The notes: generated from the letters alone by a model not told the origin. DNA of 64,000 nt from CAYPHJ01 sp964410485 (GCA_964410485.1 CAYPHJ010000003.1:27198-91197), one strand, 5' to 3'. Counted from the stretch's first letter, positions 34,804-43,719 are shown. Program-made: numbers and translations.

Positions 34804-35820
34804 CTAACGTTTGCGCAGATCGGCCCGCAGCTTCCAACCAATCACGTCGCGCATGACTTTGACGTGGTTGTCTTCGAACCTGGCGAGGAATTTTCTATAT
34901 TCCGCGCTTTTCATGAAGACGGGCTGCATTGCGCCTTTGCTCATGAATTCCTTCCACTCCTTGGTTTCCCAGACTTTGCGGAATAGATCCTCATACCATG
35001 CCACCGCGTCTTTGGGCATGTTGGGAGCGCCGATAACTCCACGCATCTGATGAAGTCCGGTTTCCAAATCCAGCAGCTCCGCCCATTTCGAGTTAATCTT
35101 TTTCTCCCAATGCGTGGCAGCCTCCGGAAACTCTTTGGGCCGTTGTTTTTGAAAGCTCAGGATCGGGATCAGTCTCTCCGGATATAACGGGAGCATTTCG
35201 GAAGGCTGATTCACGTTGAAGTCGGCGTGTCCTCCCGCTACTGCCCGCGCAACATCGCCCCCTCCTTTTTCCGGGACGTAGCGAAACGGCTGGCATTTAA
35301 ACGCGTGCTGCATCATGAAGATCTGGATTTCGTCCTCTTGCCTGGAACCGGTTCCTACCGCCGTCAGCGATTGCTTGCGACAAGCAGCCAGGTAGTCTTC
35401 GAATGTCTTGAATTTTTGGGGCTGCACAACCAACAGAAACGGATCCATCATCATTTTGACGATCGGCGTGAGATCTTCGGATAGATACATGACAGGTATC
35501 CGCTGAAGCAGGGGAGTCGTGATGACGCTGTTAAGGGTGGGAGAAATAAAATGCGGATCCCCTTTCTGTTTAAAAAGGTGAGTCAGCGCCACCGCGCCCG
35601 CGCCGCCGGGCATGTTGACAGGTACAAAGGGTACGGGGGAAAGTTTGTACTTTTCAATCAGCCCAATCCAGAATCTGGCATATTGGTCGGAGCCACCTCC
35701 GGGCGAAGTCTGAATGACGAACTCCACCGGCCGCTTAGGCTCCCAGGCGTCCGCAGTGCTCCAGGAAATCAGGAAAGACAGAAGCAGGACGAAAGCCGCA
35801 ATCATCAATCGTGTTTTCAT
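34804..35820 (-). CDS. tctC: Tripartite tricarboxylate transporter receptor (TctC/Bug family)
   Basis: A 338-residue periplasmic binding protein that captures the organic acid for TctAB. Signal peptide MKTRLMIAAFVLLLSFLISW, cleavage near TADA. The ligand-loop region reads VIQTSPGGGSDQYARFW, the equivalent of the Bug PGGxxD motif, and VPVNMPGGAGAVAL matches the second loop. The ATG has a strong AGGAGGTAGGG ribosome site. First gene of the tctCBA-kinase operon, with a good promoter at 35875-35902. Substrate unknown. Confidence 0.93.
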   Translation of the reverse strand: MKTRLMIAAFVLLLSFLISWSTADAWEPKRPVEFVIQTSPGGGSDQYARFWIGLIEKYKLSPVPFVPVNMPGGAGAVALTHLFKQKGDPHFISPTLNSVITTPLLQRIPVMYLSEDLTPIVKMMMDPFLLVVQPQKFKTFEDYLAACRKQSLTAVGTGSRQEDEIQIFMMQHAFKCQPFRYVPEKGGGDVARAVAGGHADFNVNQPSEMLPLYPERLIPILSFQKQRPKEFPEAATHWEKKINSKWAELLDLETGLHQMRGVIGAPNMPKDAVAWYEDLFRKVWETKEWKEFMSKGAMQPVFMKSAEYRKFLARFEDNHVKVMRDVIGWKLRADLRKR

Positions 35821-35874
35821 GACCCTACCTCCTTTTTTTTGAGACCGTTGTGCGCCCTGTAGTGCCGTCCACGG

Positions 35875-35902
35875 TATATAGTGACATTGAACCTTAAGTC
35901 AA
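35875..35902 (-). promoter_or_regulatory. Sigma-70 promoter of the tct operon
   Basis: On the minus strand TTGACT (35902-35897), a 16-base spacer and TATATA (35880-35875). It lies 55 bases upstream of the tctC start. Confidence 0.55.
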
Positions 35903-36038
35903 CAGTTCGTTTAGCCACATAAGCATTCAATATTGCCGTGATCTGTTAAGCTGGAATGAACCCCCGCTAATCCGCCCCTTATAAGTACATATCAAAACTC
36001 CACCCGGCTTTCAGGCATTCACTCACATTGCTTCACCA

Positions 36039-36191
36039 GTGATTGACGCATTGCGCCCTCTTGCGCGCGAAGTCCACGGTTTGTTAGAAGAAATGACGCG
36101 CGTTCGCGTGTACGGGCGCCCCGAGGGAGGCTATGTGTCCAGGACCGACTCAAGCGGATATGTCTCGCGGGAGCCGGAGCGGTGTGACTGA
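36039..36191 (+). CDS. Possible 50-residue small protein
   Basis: A frame from GTG 36039 to the stop at 36189-36191. It encodes a charged protein (DALRPLAREVHGLLEEMTRV) with an internal near-repeat, GGYVSRTDSSGYVSREPE. There is no clear ribosome site and I do not recognise a family. It lies in the 450-base gap between the tct promoter and the methyltransferase gene. The residue composition looks coding-like, but this could be chance or a gene remnant. Confidence 0.3.
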   Translation: MIDALRPLAREVHGLLEEMTRVRVYGRPEGGYVSRTDSSGYVSREPERCD

Positions 36192-36219
36192 ACAGGCATA
36201 GCGGATAACCTCGAGCCGC

Positions 36220-36248
36220 TTGACAGCTACTCGGGCCTGAAGCATGTT
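36220..36248 (+). promoter_or_regulatory. Weak candidate promoter of the methyltransferase gene
   Basis: TTGACA (36220-36225), a 17-base spacer, CATGTT (36243-36248). The -35 box is perfect; the -10 box is poor. The context GCTTGACAGCT is shared with the candidate at 26116. Confidence 0.3.
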
Positions 36249-36272
36249 CTAACCTAAAGGAGGTACGGATCT

Positions 36273-36842
36273 TTGAAGCTCATCTATAAAAAAGCGTCAT
36301 TGATTGTTCTACTGGTTTCGTTTCTTCATGCCAATGCAGGGTCGGCCGATTCAATACCCTTTGTCCCGACCAACATGCCGATCGTTGACCGGATGCTCGA
36401 GGTTGCCGGGGTCACGAGCAAGGATGTGGTTTACGACATGGGCAGCGGAGACGGGCGGATCGTCATTCGTGCCGCGCAGAAGTACGGCGCGCGCGGCGTA
36501 GGAGTCGAATTGGATCCCGAATTGGTCGAGAAGGCCAGGGAGAGAGCAAAAGAGGCAGGTGTCAGCCATCTGGTCGAGTTCCGCAACCAGGACGGCCTCG
36601 AAGCGGACATTTCAAACGCCACGGTTGTCACACTGTACATGTTCAAATGGTTTAATAACGCGCTGCGGCCCAAGTTGCAGCGATTAAAGCCGGGCTCGCG
36701 CGTTATCGCCCATGACTATGACATCGATGATTGGGAGCCCACCCGGATCATTAACCTCGACCCCGTTGCGGACAAAGGAGTCGTAGACAGGCATCACACG
36801 CTATATCTGTGGGTTGTGGGAGATAAGTCCCTCCGGCCCTAG
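36273..36842 (+). CDS. Signal-peptide-bearing class I SAM methyltransferase-like protein
   Basis: A 189-residue protein. The N-terminus is a signal peptide (SLIVLLVSFLHANAGSAD) followed by a Rossmann methyltransferase: VVYDMGSGDGRIVIRAA is the SAM-binding motif I and GARGVGVELDPELVEKA the acidic loop, with ATVVTLYMFKWFN and KPGSRVIAHDYDI later. The start is TTG 36273, backed by AAAGGAGGT nine bases upstream. Small exported methyltransferases of this type recur in proteobacteria. SAM is cytoplasmic, so the protein may be anchored by an uncleaved leader, or use another cofactor. Substrate unknown. Confidence 0.82.
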   Translation: MKLIYKKASLIVLLVSFLHANAGSADSIPFVPTNMPIVDRMLEVAGVTSKDVVYDMGSGDGRIVIRAAQKYGARGVGVELDPELVEKARERAKEAGVSHLVEFRNQDGLEADISNATVVTLYMFKWFNNALRPKLQRLKPGSRVIAHDYDIDDWEPTRIINLDPVADKGVVDRHHTLYLWVVGDKSLRP

Positions 36843-37386
36843 TTGTCCTGGATCAAAGTCTGCCCGAAAGCTTTCCAGCACATTTTCGCGCAGGTGAGGT
36901 AATTTCTACCGTGCCTGCGCGTCCGCTTCTTCCCCCTCCTGCCAAAAAAGCACCGTGTTTGACCACGGCGCGATCTGGCATACCCGTTGCTGGCTACCCA
37001 TGTTCGCGTAAGGGTCAGTAAAGAGCGGGAGGCCATGATGACTGGACTCAGCAAACGCTTTCTCACGGCATCCGGCAGGAAACCCAACGACTTCGGCAAC
37101 AACGAGGGTATTAGGAAGTATAAAAGTCTCTCACGCACGAGCCTAGGAATAGACCAGACGTCAAGATCCACCCACATCGGGTTGATCGTTGACAGCCTTG
37201 CACTCAAGGCATATTCCTAGCTCGTGTGTGATTAGAGGAAGAAATACAGTTGTTGAGCAGGGGCCAAACCTCTCGCACACCCAACCAACCTACCCATCAT
37301 CGCGTTTCGGTTAAACGACTCTGGCCTAATGGAACACTTTCCAAAGGCCGGAAGCGTTTGTGTCACGCTGAGTGTCCTGCCGATCC
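36843..37386. other. 544-base region without a credible gene; large inverted repeat
   Basis: Frames on both strands look non-coding. The main feature is an inverted repeat: CACGCACGAGCCTAGGAATA (37132-37151) and TATTCCTAGCTCGTGTGTG (37212-37230), 18 of 20 positions paired around a 60-base loop. A small hairpin CCGTG-tttga-CACGG lies near 36952. No transposase, tRNA or promoter is recognised. Confidence 0.45.
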
Positions 37387-38721
37387 CTAGGACGGGATAA
37401 TGATCCTTTGTCCAATAAAGATATAATTCGGGTTGTTCATTGTTTGCTTGTTGGCCTCGAATATTCTGGGCCATTGGTTCGCATCGCCGTAATATCGAGC
37501 GGCCAGGTGTGACAGGGTGTCGCCGGCAGCTACAACGTATTCCGTTGGTCCGGTTGAGCCGTCGCGCCTGACCGGTCTTTTTGCCGGCGCCGCAAGGGGC
37601 CTGGATGTTTCAATTGCTGCAGTCGATTTGGCTGTAGGAGTGGTTGCGGGAGCCGGGCTTGGCGCCGGACGCGCTGGTGCGCGTGCCACAACCGGCGGAG
37701 TTTTATATAGCGCATCGATGAACCCAGAGCGGTCCAGCTCGTTTATAAAAGTGAGATCGATAAATTGCTCGGGCCGCGCGCTGGTAGCCTTCGGGTCCCG
37801 CGCTGCCAGCTCGCGCAGCATCACGGCAATGCCTCGGGAGGTAGGATACGGTTTCTGCGGCAGGAGCCGGAGTCCGATGTTTTCATAGACTTCATTCAGA
37901 ACCGCTGGATCAGAGGTCTTCAGATACTTTGCCAGCACCGCTAACGAATCGGCCCGCTGGGTCTTGTAGTGATGAATGGCTTCGACGAATGCTTTCATGA
38001 CAGTGCGCACAAGATCGGGCCGGGATTTGATGAGCGCGTCCGTCGTTGCCAACGCCGTGTGCTGGTACTCAAGACCGAGCATCTGAAGATCGGCGAGCGC
38101 ATGAAAGCCTAGAGCCTTTGCCCTGAGCGTCAACGGCACCGCGACCATTGCGCCTTGAACTTGTCCCGACTCGAGGGCTGCAAACCTGGCCGGCTGGCTG
38201 CCGATCTCCAAAATTTGCACGTCCTGTTGCGGTGATAAGCCGTACCTCTCGAGCGCGTAGCGAGTTGCGAAATCAGACGAGGAGCCAAACCGGCTCACGG
38301 CTAAAGCCTTCCCCTTCAGTTGGTCGGGCTGGGTAATGTTTTTCTCGACCATCAACTGATAATCCAGGGTGTTGAGAAAGCCGGCGATCAGTACGACATC
38401 CGAGCCGCGAAGACGACTCTGAATGGCCGCGGCCCCCGCCATTTGTGCGAAGGCGACATCCTGTGAGATGAGGCTTTGCACGGCGGTGCTGCCGCTTTCT
38501 ATAAAAACCAGCTGAACATCCAGGCCATGTTTGCGGAAAAACCCGCGCTCGTACGCCATCCACAGCGGCGCCATGTTCCCCGAGATCGCGCTGTAGGCAA
38601 TGGTGATTTTTTGCAGCTCCGCCGGACCCTGCGCCGCGACGCGGCCGGCAAGGCTAAAAAGCAGCATGAGGCAAGCCACGATTGATAACCACTTGTGCTG
38701 TGCTTTGTATTGCGTGTGCAT
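37387..38721 (-). CDS. NMT1/SsuA-like solute-binding protein fused to LysM
   Basis: A 444-residue exported protein. Signal peptide: WLSIVACLMLLFSLAGRVAA. Residues about 30-340 form an ABC-type NMT1/ThiY-SsuA binding domain (KITIAYSAISGNMAPLWMAY, GFFRKHGLDVQLVFIESGS). An Ala-Pro-rich linker follows, and residues about 393-443 are a LysM domain (YVVAAGDTLSHLAARYYGD, NPNYIFIGQRIIIP) that binds peptidoglycan. Receptors of ABC importers normally diffuse freely; a wall-binding tail is unusual. No ABC permease or ATPase is near. ATG 38721 has a perfect AGGAGG. Last gene of the ExeA-like / Cache-HAMP operon. Confidence 0.88.
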   Translation of the reverse strand: MHTQYKAQHKWLSIVACLMLLFSLAGRVAAQGPAELQKITIAYSAISGNMAPLWMAYERGFFRKHGLDVQLVFIESGSTAVQSLISQDVAFAQMAGAAAIQSRLRGSDVVLIAGFLNTLDYQLMVEKNITQPDQLKGKALAVSRFGSSSDFATRYALERYGLSPQQDVQILEIGSQPARFAALESGQVQGAMVAVPLTLRAKALGFHALADLQMLGLEYQHTALATTDALIKSRPDLVRTVMKAFVEAIHHYKTQRADSLAVLAKYLKTSDPAVLNEVYENIGLRLLPQKPYPTSRGIAVMLRELAARDPKATSARPEQFIDLTFINELDRSGFIDALYKTPPVVARAPARPAPSPAPATTPTAKSTAAIETSRPLAAPAKRPVRRDGSTGPTEYVVAAGDTLSHLAARYYGDANQWPRIFEANKQTMNNPNYIFIGQRIIIPS

Positions 38722-38750
38722 TTGTTTTTTCCTCCTGCGAGAGAGAACGT

Positions 38751-39503
38751 TCACGCTGTTTCACGCCCTAGGCGCAACATGGCCGCTTTCAAGCTCGAGC
38801 GCATGCGCTCCAGCGATCGAGCCAGATCGCCGATTTCATCCCGAGACTTCACACAAGCTCCGCTCACCGACGTCTCGAGATCGCCCATCGTGACCTTGTC
38901 CGCAACTTCGGTAAGTCCGACTATCGGTCGAACGATCCAGTGGGCGAGGAGAAAGGAGAGAAGAGCGCCAATCACCGGCACGATCCCGATGATTGCAATC
39001 AGGCGGAGGAGTGAGGACGCGATCTCTCTTTCTATTGCATCGGCCCAAAAACCCACGTGTACGATACCGGCTTGACCATCGAGAACGGGGACGCCGGCTT
39101 CAAAGACCGCCTTGTCTCCCAACGAAACTTCGCGCCGGTGCGGCATGCGCTGCACGCCGCCCGAGGCTGTCTGCCTCAACTCCGGGGGGAAGGTGCCGAA
39201 GGTATGGGCAAGAACTTCTCCCTTGCCGTCCTCGATATAAGCGTACGCGACCCCGTCAAAGAGCGTATACTTCCGCGCCAGAGCATGAAGCGCGAGAACG
39301 TTCTTTGCGACGATGTGGCCGGCAGCCGCATCACTGAGGTTGGTCGCCATCGCCATGGCTCGCTTATCCAGTTGACCGCGCAAGATGTCGCGCGTGAGCT
39401 GATATACGGCGGCGATGACGAACAAGCACAACACCAGTACCACCGCGGTAAAAATGCCGCCGATCTTGAGTTTCAGGCCTATGCGTCGCGATTCCTGGTT
39501 CAT
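38751..39503 (-). CDS. Cache-HAMP membrane sensor without output domain
   Basis: A 250-residue inner-membrane protein. Helix 1 is GGIFTAVVLVLCLFVIAAVY; the periplasmic part (about 45-160) resembles a single Cache sensor (TNLSDAAAGHIVAKNVLALH, GVAYAYIEDGKGEVLAHTFG); helix 2 is IAIIGIVPVIGALLSFLLAH; HAMP follows (IVRPIVGLTEVADKVTMGDL) with a short coiled tail ending in RSSLKAAMLRLGRETA. Kinase, cyclase and chemotaxis domains are all absent. ATG 39503 has AAGGAG six bases upstream. It lies between the ExeA-like ATPase and the LysM receptor, so it may pass a periplasmic signal to the ATPase. Confidence 0.85.
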   Translation of the reverse strand: MNQESRRIGLKLKIGGIFTAVVLVLCLFVIAAVYQLTRDILRGQLDKRAMAMATNLSDAAAGHIVAKNVLALHALARKYTLFDGVAYAYIEDGKGEVLAHTFGTFPPELRQTASGGVQRMPHRREVSLGDKAVFEAGVPVLDGQAGIVHVGFWADAIEREIASSLLRLIAIIGIVPVIGALLSFLLAHWIVRPIVGLTEVADKVTMGDLETSVSGACVKSRDEIGDLARSLERMRSSLKAAMLRLGRETA

Positions 39504-39541
39504 CTTTCGCTCCTTGTCCATTTCACTGCTGGTCCTTTGCC

Positions 39542-40837
39542 TTACAAAGTTTTGAGCCCGGCGATTTCCCGCCGCATGGTATTTTCAAATCGAGCTCTCA
39601 TCGTTTCATTTAGGATTTCCCGGCTAACCATCTCGATCAGTGTCCCAAGTTTGATCTGCGGGAACGCGTGACGGGATTCGCCGAGCGCGGAGATTTGATC
39701 TTCAACGACCCTCTGGGCCATGGGCCCCATGGCGTGAGTTGCGGCGCGGGTCATGTCGTCGAAGAAGTGAGGGGGGACGGCGAGATTCGTGGCGTTTTCC
39801 GGAGCTACAAACGGCTGCGGGTGAGATGTCCGCGCTGAGGTGGTTGTCGCAACCGCGGGTTCTTCCGCGGCGATATCCGTTTTCGGCTCCGTTGTGTTGA
39901 TTTCAGTTCGTTTCGCGGCCGGTTTTGCGCTTTGAGGCTTCGCTCTGGTCAACCCGAACTCCGTGGCGCCAACCTTTGGCGCTTCGTGCCCGCGATCCAA
40001 CAAAAGGGCACTGGCGGCCTTCATAATCATGTACGCAGACACTCTTTTTTTGCCGGCGACGTAGGCCATGGTGAGTGAGTTGTCGCAAAGAATGTTGACA
40101 AGCCGGGGCGTGCCCGACGAGTAAAACCAAACGGCTTCGATGGCTTCCTTGGCAAAAATCTCCGGACCATCGTAACCCGCTACTTGCAAGCGGTGGCGGA
40201 TATAGTGCTCGACTTCGCTGATCGTCTGCAAAGCGTAAAGGCGGTAGTGAATAGCAATCCTCTGTTTGATCCGGCGCAAACTCGGCTTCCCCAGTTTGAT
40301 CGTCAGCTCCGGTTGCCCGACCAGCACGATCTGAAGCAATTTTTCCGACTCTGTTTCAAAGTTCGACAGGCCGCACAGGCCTTCGAGAGCTTCATCGCTC
40401 AAGTTTTGGGCTTCATCGACGAGCAGGGCTACTGTATGGCCGTGCTGTAGACGCTCGGTCAGATATTCCTTTAACTCTTGGATCATATCGAGCCGATTTT
40501 TATCCGGTTTTGTTATACCAAGCTCCTGGATGATCAGTTCCACCAAGCCGTAGGAAGTGAGGTGGCTAGTAGAGACAAACACAAATTGCACCGACGCTTC
40601 GAGATGGTGGATGAGCTTGCGCAGAAGGATGGTTTTGCCTGTTCCCACTTCGCCGGTGAGAAGTAAGAAGCCCTTTTTTCCTTGAATCCCATACGCGAGT
40701 GTAGACAAGCCCTCAAGGTAGAGAGGGTTGCCGTAGAAAAAACGCGGATCAGGTGTGACGCCGAATGGCGTTTCCCTGAAACCAAAATAACTTTCGAGCA
40801 ATGCCTTTTGCTGGTCAGAATTGGCGATATCGATCAT
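39542..40837 (-). CDS. ExeA/GspA-like AAA ATPase
   Basis: A 431-residue protein. The first 280 residues match the ExeA/GspA ATPase family: YFGFRETPFGVTPDPRFFY, Walker A LLTGEVGTGKTILLRKL, Walker B VALLVDEAQNLSDEAL, sensor region VLVGQPEL and SSGTPRLVNILCDNSLT. ExeA helps the type II secretion secretin pass the peptidoglycan. The usual membrane helix and wall-binding domain are missing; the tail is a Pro/Ala/Thr-rich linker and a helical end. No other secretion genes are near. ATG 40837 follows GGAGGAAACAGCA; longer frames start at 40939. First gene of a three-gene operon with a good promoter at 41072-41100. Confidence 0.88.
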   Translation of the reverse strand: MIDIANSDQQKALLESYFGFRETPFGVTPDPRFFYGNPLYLEGLSTLAYGIQGKKGFLLLTGEVGTGKTILLRKLIHHLEASVQFVFVSTSHLTSYGLVELIIQELGITKPDKNRLDMIQELKEYLTERLQHGHTVALLVDEAQNLSDEALEGLCGLSNFETESEKLLQIVLVGQPELTIKLGKPSLRRIKQRIAIHYRLYALQTISEVEHYIRHRLQVAGYDGPEIFAKEAIEAVWFYSSGTPRLVNILCDNSLTMAYVAGKKRVSAYMIMKAASALLLDRGHEAPKVGATEFGLTRAKPQSAKPAAKRTEINTTEPKTDIAAEEPAVATTTSARTSHPQPFVAPENATNLAVPPHFFDDMTRAATHAMGPMAQRVVEDQISALGESRHAFPQIKLGTLIEMVSREILNETMRARFENTMRREIAGLKTL

Positions 40838-41071
40838 TGCTGTTTCCTCCGGGGGAAGGTTCTCGGCGTCCATCTTGTCTGAAAACGAATACGCCATGGT
40901 GACCAGAATTGGTTGGCTATCATTGTTGCGCCCGCCCATCGGTCATAAAGCCCAACCACGGCCGCGAAGTGCGATACGCACTCGCTTCTCTGTCCAGGGA
41001 GTAGGACAGCGATGAAAGTTTCTGAGCCGGACGAAGAAGAAGATTTTTTCAAGTTGGCGCGAGGATGCCAT

Positions 41072-41100
41072 TCATAAACAATTTCAATTTAAGTTGTCAA
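41072..41100 (-). promoter_or_regulatory. Sigma-70 promoter of the ExeA-like operon
   Basis: Minus strand: TTGACA (41100-41095) with TTATGA (41077-41072) at 17 bases, or TTTATG at 16 bases, in an A/T-rich stretch. It would leave a leader of about 230 bases. The 473-base gap between this operon and lon holds no other gene I can support. Confidence 0.55.
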
Positions 41101-41226
41101 GAAAAACTTTCAAAAAATTGGCGGCCAAAATTTCCCACAAGTATTGGCGGGACGTTCGCGGTCAAATTTCGAATTGACTTTAATTTCCTCAACGCCGCGG
41201 CGCGGCGCGAAACGGGTGCGGTTCAA

Positions 41227-41290
41227 CAGTTCAAAAGTTTCCGGTCGGGACGGGAACTTTGGACTTCTGAACACTGGAACTTTTGAACTG
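41227..41290. terminator. GTTCAA-type palindrome after lon
   Basis: CAGTTCAAAAGTTTCC (41227-41242) and GGAACTTTTGAACTG (41276-41290) form a 15-base stem with one mismatch. It begins just past the lon stop codon (41311) on the minus strand and is related to the palindrome at 44894-44963. Probable transcription end and repeat family member. Confidence 0.55.
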
Positions 41291-41310
41291 CGTGGAGCCA
41301 GCGGCGCCGT

Positions 41311-43719
41311 TTACGAGGCGTGATCGGCAGCGCGTTCCGCGGCACGACTCGATGCGCCAGAATTGTGCGGCTCAAGAGCGAACGCCAATGCTTCATCGGC
41401 CGTTGTGAGAAATTCAAAGCGGATGCTGTCTCGAACGGCGGGCGGGATATCTTCGAGATCTTTTCGATTCAGTTCCGGCAGCAAGACACAACTTATCCCG
41501 GCGCGCTTAGCAGCCAGCACCTTTTCCTTTATGCCGCCAACGGGCAGGACGAGGCCGCGCAGGCTGATCTCGCCCGTCATAGCCACGTCCTTGCTGATGC
41601 GTCGCCCGGTGAGCAATGAGACGAGAGCGACGAAGAGCGTGATCCCCGCGCTGGGTCCATCCTTCGGAATCGCACCCGCCGGGATGTGGATGTGCAAGTC
41701 ATTGGTTGTAAACAGCGCGGCGTCGATTCCCAGGGTCTCTGCGCGGGATTTAACGAGGCTCAAGGCGGCTTGCGCGCTTTCCTTCATGACGTCACCGAGA
41801 TGGCCGGTAAGCTGCAGCATGCCGCGACCCGGCATTCGTGTTGCCTCGACAAACAAGATGTCTCCGCCAAAAGGCGTCCATGCCAGCCCGGTTGCCACTC
41901 CCGGCAGGCTGGTACGCAGCGCCACTTCGTTAAAAAACCTTTGCGGGCCCAGATAGGTGCGCACCGATTCGCGGTCGATGACGGTGTTCTCTTGAAGTCC
42001 TTCTGCCACTCGAGTCGCCACCCCGCGACAGATCGAACCCAGCTCGCGCTCGAGTTGCCGCACCCCGGCTTCACGCGTATAGCCGCGAATGATTTCGCGA
42101 ACGGCGTCATCGCTGAATGTGATGTTGGCGCTTTGGAGTCCGTTTTCGGAGATTTGCCGTGGAATCAAATAGTTCTTGGCTATCGCGAGTTTGTCTTCTT
42201 CGATATAGCCGGTGACTTCCAGTATCTCCATCCGATCTCGCAATGCTGGCGGAATCGTGTCAAGCACATTGGCCGTGGCGATAAACAACACCTGGCTGAG
42301 ATCGAAAGGCACGCCGAGATAGTGGTCCTGAAACGTGGAGTTTTGCGCCGGATCGAGCACTTCCAGCAGGGCGGCGGATGGATCGCCATGGAAGCTGGCG
42401 CTGAGCTTATCCACCTCGTCGAGCATGAACACCGGGTTTTTTGTGCCGGCCTTGCGAATCCCCTGAATAATGTTGCCGGGGAGCGCTCCCACATAGGTGC
42501 GGCGATGACCGCGAATATCGGCTTCATCGTGGACTCCGCCGAGACTCTGGCGCACAAATTTTCGATTCATAGCCCGGGCGATGCTCTGGCCGAGAGATGT
42601 CTTGCCGACACCAGGGGGTCCCACAAAACACAAGATGGGGCTTTTACCCTGCGGCATCAGTTTACGCACGGCGAGAAATTCGGTGATGCGCTTTTTTACC
42701 TTCTCCAAGTTGTAGTGGTCCGCGTCCAAGATTAGCCGTGCCTTGGCTAGGTCGATTTGTTCATCGCTCGAAAAGCTCCAGGGGAGCTCCACCATCCAGT
42801 CCAGATAAGTACGTAGCGAGGAGTATTCGGCGGCCATTTCCGGCATTCGCTCCAGTCGGGCGGCCTCGCGCAGCGCTTCCTTTTCCACATCGGGCGGCAT
42901 CTTTGCCGCAAGTATCTTCGTGCGTAGCTCTTCAGCGGCCATGCTCTGGCCGTCTTCTTCGCCCAGCTCCTTTTGAATGGCCTTCAGTTGTTCGCGGAGG
43001 AAGTACTGGCGTTGGGCCCGATCCATCGATTCCTTGGTCTGTTCGCCGATTTTTTTGCTTAATTCCAGCAGCTCGATTTGCCGCGCGAGCTTTTCAGACA
43101 CCTTTTGGGCGCGTACTTCCGGGCTGAGCGTAGCCAGTAGCTCCTGTTTATCGGCGAGCGGCAGGTCCAGTGTGGATGCAATCATGTCTATCAAAATTAG
43201 CGGATTTTCAATCCGTTCAATGCTTGCCTTTAACTCGTGCATCGGCTCCGGGAGCAACGACAGGGCTCTTGCCGCCTCCTGGCGCAGGTTGAGAATCCTT
43301 GCCGCAAACTCCTTGGACCGCGGTATCTCTTCCTGCACCATCGTAACGCGGGCAATGAGGAAGGGATCGGTTGCAATGAATTCGGCGACTTCGAAACGCT
43401 GGCGGCCTTGGATGATGACCTGGCGCTGGCCATCGGGAAGGGTCAGCATGCGCATGATATCGGCAGCCGTGCCAACTGTGAACAGATCCTTCGGTTGTGG
43501 AGCTTCTATACTCGGATCCCGCTGGCAAATAAAACCAACCGGCACCTGTTGACGCACGGCTTCCTCTATCAACCGCAGGCTCGCTGCTCGGCCAATGGCC
43601 AGCGGCAGGATGACCGAAGGGAAAAGTACCGTGTTGCGTAACGGTAACAATGCCAGTGCGCCTGAAGGGATGATCAAAGAGGCTCGGGGCGGAGTATTTT
43701 CGACCGCTTCCGGTGTCAT
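41311..43719 (-). CDS. lon: ATP-dependent protease Lon
   Basis: An 802-residue LonA protease. N-terminal substrate domain (LALLPLRNTVLFPSVILPLA), a coiled middle (RQYFLREQLKAIQKELGEED), the AAA module with Walker A GPPGVGKTSLGQSIARAMNR and Walker B PVFMLDEVDK, and the protease domain with Ser in PKDGPSAGITLF and Lys about 40 residues later in GGIKEKVLAAKRAG. It degrades misfolded and regulatory proteins. Its ATG overlaps the hsp20 stop (ATGA), so the small heat-shock protein and Lon are made together. GTG 43725 is an alternative start two codons earlier. Confidence 0.97.
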   Translation of the reverse strand: MTPEAVENTPPRASLIIPSGALALLPLRNTVLFPSVILPLAIGRAASLRLIEEAVRQQVPVGFICQRDPSIEAPQPKDLFTVGTAADIMRMLTLPDGQRQVIIQGRQRFEVAEFIATDPFLIARVTMVQEEIPRSKEFAARILNLRQEAARALSLLPEPMHELKASIERIENPLILIDMIASTLDLPLADKQELLATLSPEVRAQKVSEKLARQIELLELSKKIGEQTKESMDRAQRQYFLREQLKAIQKELGEEDGQSMAAEELRTKILAAKMPPDVEKEALREAARLERMPEMAAEYSSLRTYLDWMVELPWSFSSDEQIDLAKARLILDADHYNLEKVKKRITEFLAVRKLMPQGKSPILCFVGPPGVGKTSLGQSIARAMNRKFVRQSLGGVHDEADIRGHRRTYVGALPGNIIQGIRKAGTKNPVFMLDEVDKLSASFHGDPSAALLEVLDPAQNSTFQDHYLGVPFDLSQVLFIATANVLDTIPPALRDRMEILEVTGYIEEDKLAIAKNYLIPRQISENGLQSANITFSDDAVREIIRGYTREAGVRQLERELGSICRGVATRVAEGLQENTVIDRESVRTYLGPQRFFNEVALRTSLPGVATGLAWTPFGGDILFVEATRMPGRGMLQLTGHLGDVMKESAQAALSLVKSRAETLGIDAALFTTNDLHIHIPAGAIPKDGPSAGITLFVALVSLLTGRRISKDVAMTGEISLRGLVLPVGGIKEKVLAAKRAGISCVLLPELNRKDLEDIPPAVRDSIRFEFLTTADEALAFALEPHNSGASSRAAERAADHAS

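Noticed and set aside
36839..37207. Minus-strand frame of 122 codons after the methyltransferase
   Set aside because: Irregular, Arg-rich composition, no start signal and no family; looks like non-coding sequence.
41686..42735. Plus-strand frame of 349 codons opposite lon
   Set aside because: Antisense shadow of the conserved Lon coding sequence.
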